NCBI GenBank assembly: GCA_902388495.1 | Contig: CABMPP010000002.1 | Location: 220,086-284,085 of the forward strand | From: an uncultured Bacteroides sp. | GTDB taxonomy: Bacteria; Bacteroidota; Bacteroidia; Bacteroidales; Bacteroidaceae | Length of the DNA: 64,000 nt | Direction of reading: 5' to 3' | Notes under the pieces: model-generated | The model's input: the letters and a program-made list of their open reading frames with translations, nothing else | Database searches by the model: none | Told to the model about the DNA's origin: nothing | Part shown: piece by piece, positions 36,778 to 44,117 of the stretch | How the letters are laid out: every line of letters starts with the position of its first letter | Numbering within the stretch: the stretch's first letter is position 1 | Program-made: the position numbers and the translations under genes

Positions 36778-36962
36778 GATTATATAAATGCACATCTAGA
36801 ATTCCTAGGCTTGCCACACCAGGAGCCGGACAATTAAACAGATATGCCTTCGTCTCTGGACTTCTCAGCAAAGTACATTTGAACGAATAAGAAAACCGGA
36901 GTCGCTTCTTTCCGCCTTATCTTTGCCGTCAGAAAATTCAAACCCTTTAAAATGTAGAGATA

Positions 36963-37634
36963 ATGAAATTCTTAAAGCAAATCAAGAAAACAGTGTGGGC
37001 CGTCCTCTCCCTCCTCTTCATTGCCGGAGGAATATCCACCGCCAGCGGACAACGGAAGTACACCAACGCGGACTTCTACAAGAACGGCATTTTCCAAGAA
37101 GACAAGGCAAAGGAGGCTGTCAGGCAACTGATACTTGCCCACGGCGAACTTTACACCCCGCTGATAGACAAGCAGCTTTGGGTGAGCGACTTCGGCCTGG
37201 GCGACTACGAGCACGTGGGCTTGGCCAGCGTTACGTGGTTCAACGACCCCGTGCACAGCTACTTCGCCATGACCATGTATCTGCTGCCCGGACAGATGAT
37301 TCCCGAACACATCCACCGCCCGATAACGGAAGCGCCTGCCCGCCCTGCCAAATATGAGTCGTGGAAAGCCGTCCGGGGATGGGTGTACAACTTCTCGGAA
37401 GTAGGGACACCCACCCCCAATCCGCCCGCCATCCCGCCCTCCTTCGGAAAGGTTATCAGCAAGAGCTTCTCTGTCATGAAGGCAGGAGAGACACAACCGC
37501 TGAAGAAGACCGAAACCTGGCACTTCATGATGGCAGGGCCGGAAGGTGCCATTGTCGATGAATACGGCGTGCATCATGACCGCCGGGGGTGGTTCAGCTC
37601 CAATCCGAAGGCGCATCCGACGAAGAAGCTGTAA
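36963..37634 (+). CDS. Exported cupin resembling D-lyxose isomerase
   Basis: 223 residues. A signal peptide (WAVLSLLFIAGGISTASGQ) indicates export. The cupin motif G-x5-H-x-H-x4-E is present exactly as GQMIPEHIHRPITE, and a second motif has GETQPLKKTETWHF. Flanking segments (WVSDFGLGDYEHVGLA before the motif; KAVRGWVYNF after it) recall the D-lyxose/D-mannose isomerase cupins, which have DFG-x-GD-x3-VGL and a metal-binding His/His/Glu/His set. An insertion (APARPAKYES) separates the motifs. Those isomerases are normally cytoplasmic, so export is unusual. It precedes the alcohol dehydrogenase by about 50 bases. Sugar isomerase activity is inference; a non-enzymatic cupin is the alternative. 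Confidence 0.6.
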   Translation: MKFLKQIKKTVWAVLSLLFIAGGISTASGQRKYTNADFYKNGIFQEDKAKEAVRQLILAHGELYTPLIDKQLWVSDFGLGDYEHVGLASVTWFNDPVHSYFAMTMYLLPGQMIPEHIHRPITEAPARPAKYESWKAVRGWVYNFSEVGTPTPNPPAIPPSFGKVISKSFSVMKAGETQPLKKTETWHFMMAGPEGAIVDEYGVHHDRRGWFSSNPKAHPTKKL

Positions 37635-37683
37635 AATGATAAATACAATAATGAACATCTCAATAAATAATATCTCAAGAAGA

Positions 37684-38868
37684 ATGAAAGACTTTAATTT
37701 TTATGCTCCAACCGAAGTGGTGTTTGGAGCAACTGCCGAAGAGCAGACCGGGAAACTGATAAGACGGTATGGCGGAAAGAAAGTATTGGTGCACTACGGC
37801 GGAAAGAGCGTGGAACGCTCCGGACTGCTCGACAAGGTGTGCCGGTTGTTGGAAGCGGAAGGCCTGGCATACGTCAAGTTAGGCGGCGTTGTCCCCAACC
37901 CCCGTCTCTCGATGGTGCATGCGGGCATCGGGCTGTGCCGCAAGGAGAACATTGATTTCATCCTCGCCGTGGGCGGCGGAAGCGTCATCGACTCCTCCAA
38001 AGCCATCGCCTACGGAGTGCCTTACGACGGTGACGTGTGGGACTTCTACACCGGCGCAGCCGAACCACACGCCACTCTCCCCGTAGGCACCGTGCTCACC
38101 ATCCCGGCCGCAGGCAGCGAGATGAGCAACAGCAGTGTCATCACCAACGAAGCGGGAGGCATCAAGTTGGGTTACTCCAACAACATCGCCCGCTGCAAAT
38201 TCGCCGTAATGAACCCCGAACGGAGCTACACCCTGCCGCCCTACCAGACGGCATGCGGAGCGGTGGACATCATGATGCACACCATGGAACGCTACTTCTC
38301 GCACGAGGACGACATGACACTGACCGACGAACTGGCAGAAGCCTTGCTGCGCACCGTGAAGGACAGCACGCTCGAAGTGCTTGCCTGCCCCACGGACTAC
38401 CGCCACCGCGCCCAAATCATGTGGGCAGGCAGCCTTGCGCACAACGACCTGACGGGTTGCGGCACCGTGGGCGACTTCGCCACCCACATGCTGGAGCACG
38501 AGCTCAGCGCCCTCTTCGACGTGGCTCACGGCGCGGGACTGGCAGCCGTCTGGGGCAGTTGGGCACGCTATGTATATAAGGAGAACATCGCCCGGTTCGT
38601 CCGCTTCGCCGTCAACGTCATGGGTATCACCAACGACTTCACCCGGCCCGAACACACAGTGCTGCTCGGCATCCGGGCAATGGAGGACTTCTACCGCACC
38701 ATCGGCATGCCCACCACTATCAAGGAACTTATCGGCAGGGACATCACCGACGAAGAGACAGACAAGATGGCGGACAAGTGCAGCCACAACGCCACCATCA
38801 CCGTGGGGAACTTCAAGAAGCTAAGCCGCGAGGACATGAAAAACATCTACCGGCTGGCAAGCAAGTAA
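37684..38868 (+). CDS. Iron-containing alcohol dehydrogenase (YqhD/BdhA type)
   Basis: The start at 37684 (MKDFNFYAPTEVVFGATAEEQ) matches the family's normal N-terminus; the frame from 37546 overlaps the cupin gene. About 394 residues. The dinucleotide-binding site is FILAVGGGSVIDSSKAIAYG. Metal ligands are expected in GAVDIMMHTMERYFSH and in HMLEHELSALFDVAHGAGLA (Asp/His/His/His pattern). YqhD-like enzymes reduce aldehydes to alcohols with NADPH in the cytoplasm. An AraC regulator gene follows at once, as in the yqhC-yqhD arrangement, suggesting aldehyde detoxification. Confidence 0.92.
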   Translation: MKDFNFYAPTEVVFGATAEEQTGKLIRRYGGKKVLVHYGGKSVERSGLLDKVCRLLEAEGLAYVKLGGVVPNPRLSMVHAGIGLCRKENIDFILAVGGGSVIDSSKAIAYGVPYDGDVWDFYTGAAEPHATLPVGTVLTIPAAGSEMSNSSVITNEAGGIKLGYSNNIARCKFAVMNPERSYTLPPYQTACGAVDIMMHTMERYFSHEDDMTLTDELAEALLRTVKDSTLEVLACPTDYRHRAQIMWAGSLAHNDLTGCGTVGDFATHMLEHELSALFDVAHGAGLAAVWGSWARYVYKENIARFVRFAVNVMGITNDFTRPEHTVLLGIRAMEDFYRTIGMPTTIKELIGRDITDEETDKMADKCSHNATITVGNFKKLSREDMKNIYRLASK

Positions 38869-38875
38869 GAGGAGC

Positions 38876-38916
38876 GCATCTGTCATTCAGGGAGGACTAT
38901 GCTGAATGGCAGATGC
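38876..38916 (+). terminator. Hairpin after the alcohol dehydrogenase gene
   Basis: A 15-bp stem with one mismatch (38876-38890 and 38902-38916) begins 8 bases after the stop codon. No long T run follows, but the next promoter begins right after it. Confidence 0.65.
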
Positions 38917-38932
38917 TAATAATAAGTATATA

Positions 38933-38965
38933 TTTGCTTAATTCAGAAACGAATACCTATCTTTG
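38933..38965 (+). promoter_or_regulatory. Bacteroides-type promoter of AraC gene
   Basis: TTTG (38933-38936), 21 bases, and TATCTTTG (38958-38965) match the consensus well. The predicted start near 38972 leaves about 19 bases before the ATG at 38991 and rules out the longer frame from 38778. Confidence 0.7.
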
Positions 38966-38990
38966 CACCACTATTACCATACGCATCCTC

Positions 38991-39806
38991 ATGGACGAAG
39001 AAATACATGATAACTACATCGACACCTTTTTCCGCTGCATAACGGAGAAGAACAAGGTTTGCGAAAACATGATTACCGACCACATGCTTGCCTACGTCGT
39101 GTCCGGCGAAATGATACTGCAGACCACCGACAAGCGAACCCTCCTCAAGAACGGTGAAGCCGTATTCATCCGCCGCAACCACCTGGTGCGCAAGATAAAG
39201 CAACCGGGACGTAACGGCGAACCCTTCAAAGGCCTCTTCCTCCATCTGAGCGCCTCCTTCCTGCGGAAACTCGCCCGGCAGATAATGATTCCCAACGTGC
39301 AGCCGGACAAGGCACTGCTCAACGCCCTGCAGATACCGATACCCGCCCATCCCTTCCTGACGGGGCTTTTCCAGTCATTGGACAAGTACTTCAGCATGGG
39401 GCAGTACCCCTCCAAAGAACTGGTGGAAGCGAAACTGCACGAAGCCGTCTTGGTGATACTGCAACTGAAGCCCTCCCTCGGCAGCCTCCTCTTCGACTTC
39501 AAGGAGCAGTGGAAGCCCGATTTGAAGGAGTTCATGGACAAGAACTTCATGAGCGACCTCACCGTGGAGGAGTTTGCCCACTACACCGGCAGAAGCCTCT
39601 CCACCTTCAAGCGCGACTTCTCCGAAACCTACAAGGAAACACCGAACCGCTGGATTGTGAAGCGCCGTCTGGAAAAAGCCTACACCCTGCTGCAGACCCA
39701 CCACGAACAGCCTTCGGAGGTCTATCTGAAAGTAGGGTTCAAGAACCTGTCCCATTTCTCCACGGCTTTCAAGAAGCAGTTCGGGGTGGCACCGTCGCTG
39801 ATTTGA
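38991..39806 (+). CDS. AraC-family transcriptional regulator (YqhC-like position)
   Basis: 271 residues from the ATG at 38991. The N-terminal part is a cupin-like sensor (MLAYVVSGEMILQTTDKRTLL, FIRRNHLVRKIKQPG). The C-terminus carries two HTH units (LTVEEFAHYTGRSLSTFKRDF; PSEVYLKVGFKNLSHFSTAFKKQFG). It is placed like E. coli YqhC, which activates an aldehyde-reducing alcohol dehydrogenase, so control of the cupin and dehydrogenase genes is likely. The effector is unknown. Confidence 0.88.
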   Translation: MDEEIHDNYIDTFFRCITEKNKVCENMITDHMLAYVVSGEMILQTTDKRTLLKNGEAVFIRRNHLVRKIKQPGRNGEPFKGLFLHLSASFLRKLARQIMIPNVQPDKALLNALQIPIPAHPFLTGLFQSLDKYFSMGQYPSKELVEAKLHEAVLVILQLKPSLGSLLFDFKEQWKPDLKEFMDKNFMSDLTVEEFAHYTGRSLSTFKRDFSETYKETPNRWIVKRRLEKAYTLLQTHHEQPSEVYLKVGFKNLSHFSTAFKKQFGVAPSLI

Positions 39807-39881
39807 GAACCCCACTTTTGTATTTTATTTAATAGATTGCACTTGATGCAACAGAGGTCGAACACCTCGATGTTGAAATTC

Positions 39882-40025
39882 TTAACGCCCGTCTTCTCCC
39901 ATGCAGCCCAATCCGCCGTAAAGGCTGTCCTGTTTCAAATAACCAGCTTCGGTAATAGCCTCTTGTGAATAGAGTTTCATAGTACTGAACAAGCACGCTA
40001 AAACGATGAAAAATAGTTTATTCAT
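39882..40025 (-). pseudogene. Remnant of an exported protein gene (frameshifted)
   Basis: The frame beginning at 40025 encodes a good signal peptide (MNKLFFIVLACLFSTMKLYSQ) and 26 more residues, ending in TAA at 39882. Near the end a shift of one base opens another frame reading ADWAAWEKTGVKNFNIEVFD, which continues toward the AraC stop with protein-like composition. This suggests a gene broken by a frameshift and truncated, 12 bases downstream of nothing functional and close to dprA. The original family is not recognised. Confidence 0.45.
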
Positions 40026-40037
40026 ATCAAATATAAG

Positions 40038-41153
40038 TTAGTTTAAATGATAAATCCCGCCCACCATTGTCTTCACCACCCCTTTCATTTCCAACTCAAA
40101 GAGTAGCGCACTCATACGGTTTACAGGTATATCGGCCTCTACTACCAGGGCGTTGATATGCAGATCCCCCTGGCGCGTAAGGATGCGGACAACGAGCTCT
40201 TCCTCTTCCGTCAGTTCGGGGAAGAGATTGCGCTGAATACCTGCTTGTTTGGCATGCTGTTCCGGTTCCACCCATCCCATGGTTCGTACAAAGTCCTCGG
40301 CATTCTGAATAAGGGCGGCCTTGTTGTCACGTATCAACTGATTGCAGCCAATGGAAGAGGCATCCGTGACGCGTCCCGGAACGGCAAAGCAGTCGCGGTG
40401 GTAGCCTTCGGCCAGCTCGGCGGTGATGAGGGAGCCACCTTTGACAGCGGACTCTACTACGATGGTGGCATCGCTCATACCTGCCACGATGCGGTTGCGG
40501 CTGACAAAGTTATGCCGGTCGGGATTGGTTTCGGTGAGGAACTCGGTAAGCAGACCGCCGGTTGCCAGCATATCGATGGCTGTTTTACGATGAACATAGG
40601 GATAGATGCGGTCCAGTCCGTGGGCAAGGACGGCAACGGTGGAGAGATTGTTTGCCAATGCCGCACGATGGGCATGGATGTCGATGCCGTAAGCCAAGCC
40701 GCTCACTACAAGTACATCGGGACAAAGGGCGGACAAATCGTGCAGAAAGTCGGCACAGAACTGTTTGCCGTAGTCCGTAGCACGGCGAGTGCCTACCATG
40801 TCGATGACATGAAGGCGGTTGAGGTCGGTGTTGCCTTTAAAGAAAAGAACAGCCGGAGCATCCTCACACTCACGCAGGCGGGAAGGGTAAGCCTCGTCCT
40901 TCAAAGTCAGACAGGAGAGGCGGTTTTTCTCTACGAATTCCATCTCCCGCTCGGCACGCAGGAAGGCAGCGGGGCAATCGAGTGCCGTCACTACCGAAGG
41001 ACTTATCCCGGGAAGAAGTTCGGGAAGCTCTTTCCGCTGATGGAATACCTGGGCGGCACTGCCTATACCGTCAATTAAACGTTTTGCCCCGATATGTCCT
41101 ATACCGGGGCAAAGCGTGAGGGCTATACTGGAAACGCGTTCGTCGCTATTCAT
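40038..41153 (-). CDS. dprA: DNA-processing protein DprA/Smf
   Basis: 371 residues with the full DprA layout. An N-terminal helix-hairpin-helix/SAM-like region (ALTLCPGIGHIGAKRLIDGIG) is followed by the Rossmann domain with DMVGTRRATDYG, VVSGLAYGIDIHAHRAAL, FVSRNRIVAGMSDATIVVES, GSLITAELA and FAVPGRVTDASSIGCNQLI. A C-terminal winged helix covers about 300-371. DprA loads RecA onto incoming single-stranded DNA in transformation; in Bacteroides its role is less clear. It follows the thioesterase gene on the same strand, separated by a palindromic repeat array. Confidence 0.95.
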   Translation of the reverse strand: MNSDERVSSIALTLCPGIGHIGAKRLIDGIGSAAQVFHQRKELPELLPGISPSVVTALDCPAAFLRAEREMEFVEKNRLSCLTLKDEAYPSRLRECEDAPAVLFFKGNTDLNRLHVIDMVGTRRATDYGKQFCADFLHDLSALCPDVLVVSGLAYGIDIHAHRAALANNLSTVAVLAHGLDRIYPYVHRKTAIDMLATGGLLTEFLTETNPDRHNFVSRNRIVAGMSDATIVVESAVKGGSLITAELAEGYHRDCFAVPGRVTDASSIGCNQLIRDNKAALIQNAEDFVRTMGWVEPEQHAKQAGIQRNLFPELTEEEELVVRILTRQGDLHINALVVEADIPVNRMSALLFELEMKGVVKTMVGGIYHLN

Positions 41154-41188
41154 TGATATGTGTTTTTATAGGATGGATACTCCGTGAT

Positions 41189-41334
41189 GACAGACACTGG
41201 TGCTTGTCATGACAGACACTGGCGTTTGTCGTGATAGACACTGGTGTTTGTCAGGATAGACACAAGTGTCTGTCAGGATGAACACTGGCGTCTGTCAAAG
41301 CAAACATAAGTATCTGATAAGCAAGTGTTTGTCA
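41189..41334 (-). repeat. Array of 20-bp palindromes at exact 22-bp period (array 1)
   Basis: Six units start at 41189, 41211, 41233, 41255, 41277 and 41299, each a 20-bp imperfect palindrome close to GACAGACACTGGTGTCTGTC plus a 2-base spacer. A partial seventh unit runs from 41321 into the thioesterase stop codon (41332-41334). Divergence increases toward that end. The array fills the spacer between the thioesterase and dprA genes. Array 2 at 63052-63159 has the same unit and period. Confidence 0.9.
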
Positions 41335-41742
41335 TTCCGTTTTCAGATAGGGAGCGAAGAGTTTGTCGAACAGTTCGCTGTCGGACAAACGTCCGTTCAC
41401 TACGCAGACGGTTTCTACAATCCCTTTCAGGGCAACTTTATGGTCGCTTTTACGGAAGATGTCTTGGTAGAAAACATACTTGATGCCTTCTTTCTTTATA
41501 TACAGTTTGGAGATGAATTCATCACCGCTCTTCAAGGGCGTTTTGAATGCCATGTTGATGCGCGCCACCACCGGGTCTACTCCCTGCTCGTGCAGCGCGG
41601 CAAAGCTGACGCCCGTAGATAATAGGAATTCATGGCGTGTATGCTCCAGATAATGCTGGTAGTTGGCGTTGTTGACGATGCCTTGCAGGTCGCATTCGTA
41701 GTCGCGGACTTTCATCGTCAGTTCGTAAATGTACTTTTCCAT
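41332..41742 (-). CDS. Acyl-CoA thioesterase (YbgC/FadM type)
   Basis: 136 residues, a single hotdog domain. The signature VRDYECDLQGIVNNANYQHYLEHTRHEFL corresponds to the 4HBT motif D-x3-GHVNNA-x-Y-x2-Y-x-E-x2-R, with the catalytic Asp in ECDLQG. The rest (RINMAFKTPLKSGDEFISKL) matches the central sheet. It probably hydrolyses short or medium acyl-CoA thioesters in the cytoplasm. It lies 6 bases downstream of the U32 gene and upstream of dprA, apparently in one operon. Confidence 0.9.
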   Translation of the reverse strand: MEKYIYELTMKVRDYECDLQGIVNNANYQHYLEHTRHEFLLSTGVSFAALHEQGVDPVVARINMAFKTPLKSGDEFISKLYIKKEGIKYVFYQDIFRKSDHKVALKGIVETVCVVNGRLSDSELFDKLFAPYLKTE

Positions 41743-41748
41743 ATCCTA

Positions 41749-43041
41749 TCAACCTCGCTTTTGTTCTACATCCAGCCCCTTGAACTTCTTCAGTTCTTCA
41801 ACGGAGACCAACTTATAAAGTTTGTCGCTGGGACGTATTTTGGGCGATTTCATCGAGAAATGTTGCCCTTTGCACACAGTGTGCACCGGCTTCAGATCAA
41901 CGCGAGCTTCGTCCAAAGTCAGGAATTCGGCGCCCGTTGTAGGCCCTGTTATCAGCAGCTTGTCTCCTACGCTGATTTCGGCTGCCTCTACCAGAAATTC
42001 TGCCACGCCGATGTTGGAGAAATAGCGGATGCCTTTGCCCACGTAGATCTTGCGCTCCGTAGCGGCAGAGCCGTAGTTCTTGGTCCATTCTCCGAGGCGC
42101 TGCCCCAGGTAGTAGCCGTCCCAAAAGCCGCGGTTGAATACGGTTTTCAGGCGTTCGTCCCAAGCGGCAATCTTCTCGTCGGTGAACGTATCGTCCAGAT
42201 AGGAGCGAATGGCTTCCTTATAGCATTCCACCACCGTGCGTACATACTCCGGTCCGCGGGCACGGCCTTCAATCTTGAAGACACGCACGCCGGCATCCAG
42301 CATCTTGTTCATAAAGTGGATGGTCTTCAGGTCCTTGGGCGACATGATGTACTGGTTGTCAACTTCCAGTTCCACATCCGTCTCCTTGTCGCGCACCACG
42401 TAGCTGCGGCGGCATACTTGCATACAAGCGCCACGGTTGGCGGAGTGGTTCATCTCGTGCAGAGAGAGGTAGCACTTGCCGCTGACGGCCATGCATAACG
42501 CACCGTGGCAGAACATTTCGATGCGTATCTGCTGTCCGCTCGGTCCGCAGATGTTCTCTTCACGGATATGGCGATAGATTTCAGCCACTTGTTCCAGGTT
42601 CAGCTCGCGCGCCAGCACCACTACGTCGGCAAACTGGGCATAGAAACGGAGCGCTTCCACATTGCTGATGTTGAGCTGCGTACTGAGGTGCACTTCCTGC
42701 CCTATCTGTCGGGCATAACTCATCACCGCCACATCGGCCGCAATCACGGCGGAGATGCCCGCAGCCTTTGCGGCATCTACAATGGTGTGCATCAACACAA
42801 TGTCCTGGTCGTATATAATAGTATTGACGGTGAGATAGCTCTTCATCCCATGCTCGTCGCAGGTTCGGGCAATCTCGCGCAGGTCGTCGATCGTAAAGGT
42901 ATTTGCCGAACGGGCGCGCATATTCAGGTTCTCGATGCCGAAATAAATAGAGTCCGCACCCGCTTGTATGGCTGCCGCAAGAGACTCGCGCGAGCCGACG
43001 GGTGCCATGATTTCAAAGTCAGTGATTGAGGGTTTCATCAT
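41749..43041 (-). CDS. Peptidase U32 family protein, probable tRNA-modifying (TrhP/YegQ-like)
   Basis: Starts at 43041 or 43038 (MMKPSITDFEIMAPVGSRES); the frame to 43584 runs through the divergent promoter and dus, so it is rejected. About 430 residues, close to YegQ. The barrel has AAIQAGADSIYFGIENLNMRA, DEHGMKSYLTVNTIIYDQD and LSTQLNISN. Cysteines expected to hold an iron-sulfur cluster lie in MFCHGALCMAVSGKCYLS and RGACMQVCRR. A C-terminal beta domain follows. Relatives hydroxylate tRNA or rRNA bases using prephenate. The divergent neighbour is dihydrouridine synthase, which also acts on tRNA, favouring RNA modification over proteolysis. Confidence 0.85.
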   Translation of the reverse strand: MMKPSITDFEIMAPVGSRESLAAAIQAGADSIYFGIENLNMRARSANTFTIDDLREIARTCDEHGMKSYLTVNTIIYDQDIVLMHTIVDAAKAAGISAVIAADVAVMSYARQIGQEVHLSTQLNISNVEALRFYAQFADVVVLARELNLEQVAEIYRHIREENICGPSGQQIRIEMFCHGALCMAVSGKCYLSLHEMNHSANRGACMQVCRRSYVVRDKETDVELEVDNQYIMSPKDLKTIHFMNKMLDAGVRVFKIEGRARGPEYVRTVVECYKEAIRSYLDDTFTDEKIAAWDERLKTVFNRGFWDGYYLGQRLGEWTKNYGSAATERKIYVGKGIRYFSNIGVAEFLVEAAEISVGDKLLITGPTTGAEFLTLDEARVDLKPVHTVCKGQHFSMKSPKIRPSDKLYKLVSVEELKKFKGLDVEQKRG

Positions 43042-43062
43042 TTCTTTTTGAATTAGAGTATG

Positions 43063-43090
43063 CAAAGGTAGGCTTTTTTCCGTACTTTTG
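43063..43090. promoter_or_regulatory. Overlapping divergent promoters, U32 / dus
   Basis: TACTTTTG (43083-43090) serves dus, with its ATG 21 bases on. CAAAGGTA (43063-43070, TACCTTTG on the minus strand) serves the U32 gene. The two -7 boxes are 12 bases apart and face away from each other, so polymerases cannot occupy both at once. Confidence 0.6.
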
Positions 43091-43110
43091 CGGATAAATT
43101 CCTCCAGAAT

Positions 43111-44091
43111 ATGAAGATTAAAGACATAGACCTGGGCCCGCGCCCCATCCTCCTCGCCCCAATGGAGGACGTCACCGACCCTGCCTTCCGCCTGATGTGC
43201 AAGCAGTTCGGTGCAGATATGGTATATACGGAGTTCGTATCTGCCGACGCACTGATACGCTCCGTCAACAAAACCGAACAGAAACTGAATATCAGCGATG
43301 CCGAGCGCCCCGTAGCCATACAGATATATGGGCGGGACACAGAAACAATGGTAGAAGCGGCGCGCATTGTAGAGCAAGCCCACCCCGATATACTCGACAT
43401 CAACTTCGGCTGCCCCGTGAAACGCGTGGCAGGCAAAGGTGCCGGTGCAGGCATGTTGCAGAATATCCCCAAGATGCTGGAAATCACCCGTGCCGTAGTA
43501 GATGCGGTGAAGATACCCGTCACCGTAAAGACCCGCCTGGGCTGGGATGCAAGCAACAAGATCATCGTCGAACTGGCCGAGCAACTACAAGACTGCGGTA
43601 TCTCCGCCCTCACCATCCACGGCCGCACCCGCGCACAGATGTACACCGGCGAAGCCGACTGGACGCTCATCGGTGAAGTAAAAAAGAACCCGCGCATGCA
43701 CATCCCCATCATCGGCAACGGCGACGTCACCACTCCCCAACGTGCCCGTGAGTGCTTTGACCTCTACGGCGTGGATGCTATCATGATAGGCCGTGCCAGC
43801 TTCGGCCGCCCGTGGATATTCAAGGAAGTAAGGCATTATCTGGAAACCGGCGAAGAACTCCCCCCGCTCAGCAGCGAATGGCGTCTGAACGTGTTGCGGC
43901 AGGAAGTGGAGGACAGCGTTAATCTGCTGGATGAACGCCGAGGCATCCTGCACGTGCGCCGCCACCTGGCAGCAAGCCCGTTATTCAAAGGCATTCCCAA
44001 CTTCCGGGAGACGAGAATAGCCATGCTGCGCGCGGAAACAAAGGAAGAGTTGTATCGCATCTTCGACGAAATCGGTCCGCTACTACCTTGA
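43111..44091 (+). CDS. dus: tRNA-dihydrouridine synthase
   Basis: 326 residues. The N-terminal FMN barrel has LAPMEDVTDPAFRLMCKQFGA, YTEFVSADALI and PVAIQIYGRDTETMVEAARI. The catalytic cysteine is in DINFGCPVKRVAGKGAGAG. Further motifs are VTVKTRLGWD, ALTIHGRTRAQMYTGEADW, IIGNGDVTTP and DAIMIGRASFGRPWIF. The C-terminal helical domain binds tRNA. The enzyme reduces uridine in tRNA loops with NADPH and FMN. The paralog (DusA, B or C class) is uncertain; the motif pattern is nearest to DusB. Confidence 0.95.
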   Translation: MKIKDIDLGPRPILLAPMEDVTDPAFRLMCKQFGADMVYTEFVSADALIRSVNKTEQKLNISDAERPVAIQIYGRDTETMVEAARIVEQAHPDILDINFGCPVKRVAGKGAGAGMLQNIPKMLEITRAVVDAVKIPVTVKTRLGWDASNKIIVELAEQLQDCGISALTIHGRTRAQMYTGEADWTLIGEVKKNPRMHIPIIGNGDVTTPQRARECFDLYGVDAIMIGRASFGRPWIFKEVRHYLETGEELPPLSSEWRLNVLRQEVEDSVNLLDERRGILHVRRHLAASPLFKGIPNFRETRIAMLRAETKEELYRIFDEIGPLLP

Positions 44092-44117
44092 TTCAAATTC
44101 AAAATAACGTTCTTACT

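Noticed and set aside
41189..41334. Possible CRISPR array
   Set aside because: Units are adjacent with only 2-base spacers and are themselves palindromic; there are no variable spacers and no cas genes in the window.
41749..43584. Longer U32 protein of 611 residues
   Set aside because: The extra N-terminal part is antisense to dus and crosses the divergent promoter; the family N-terminus begins at 43041.
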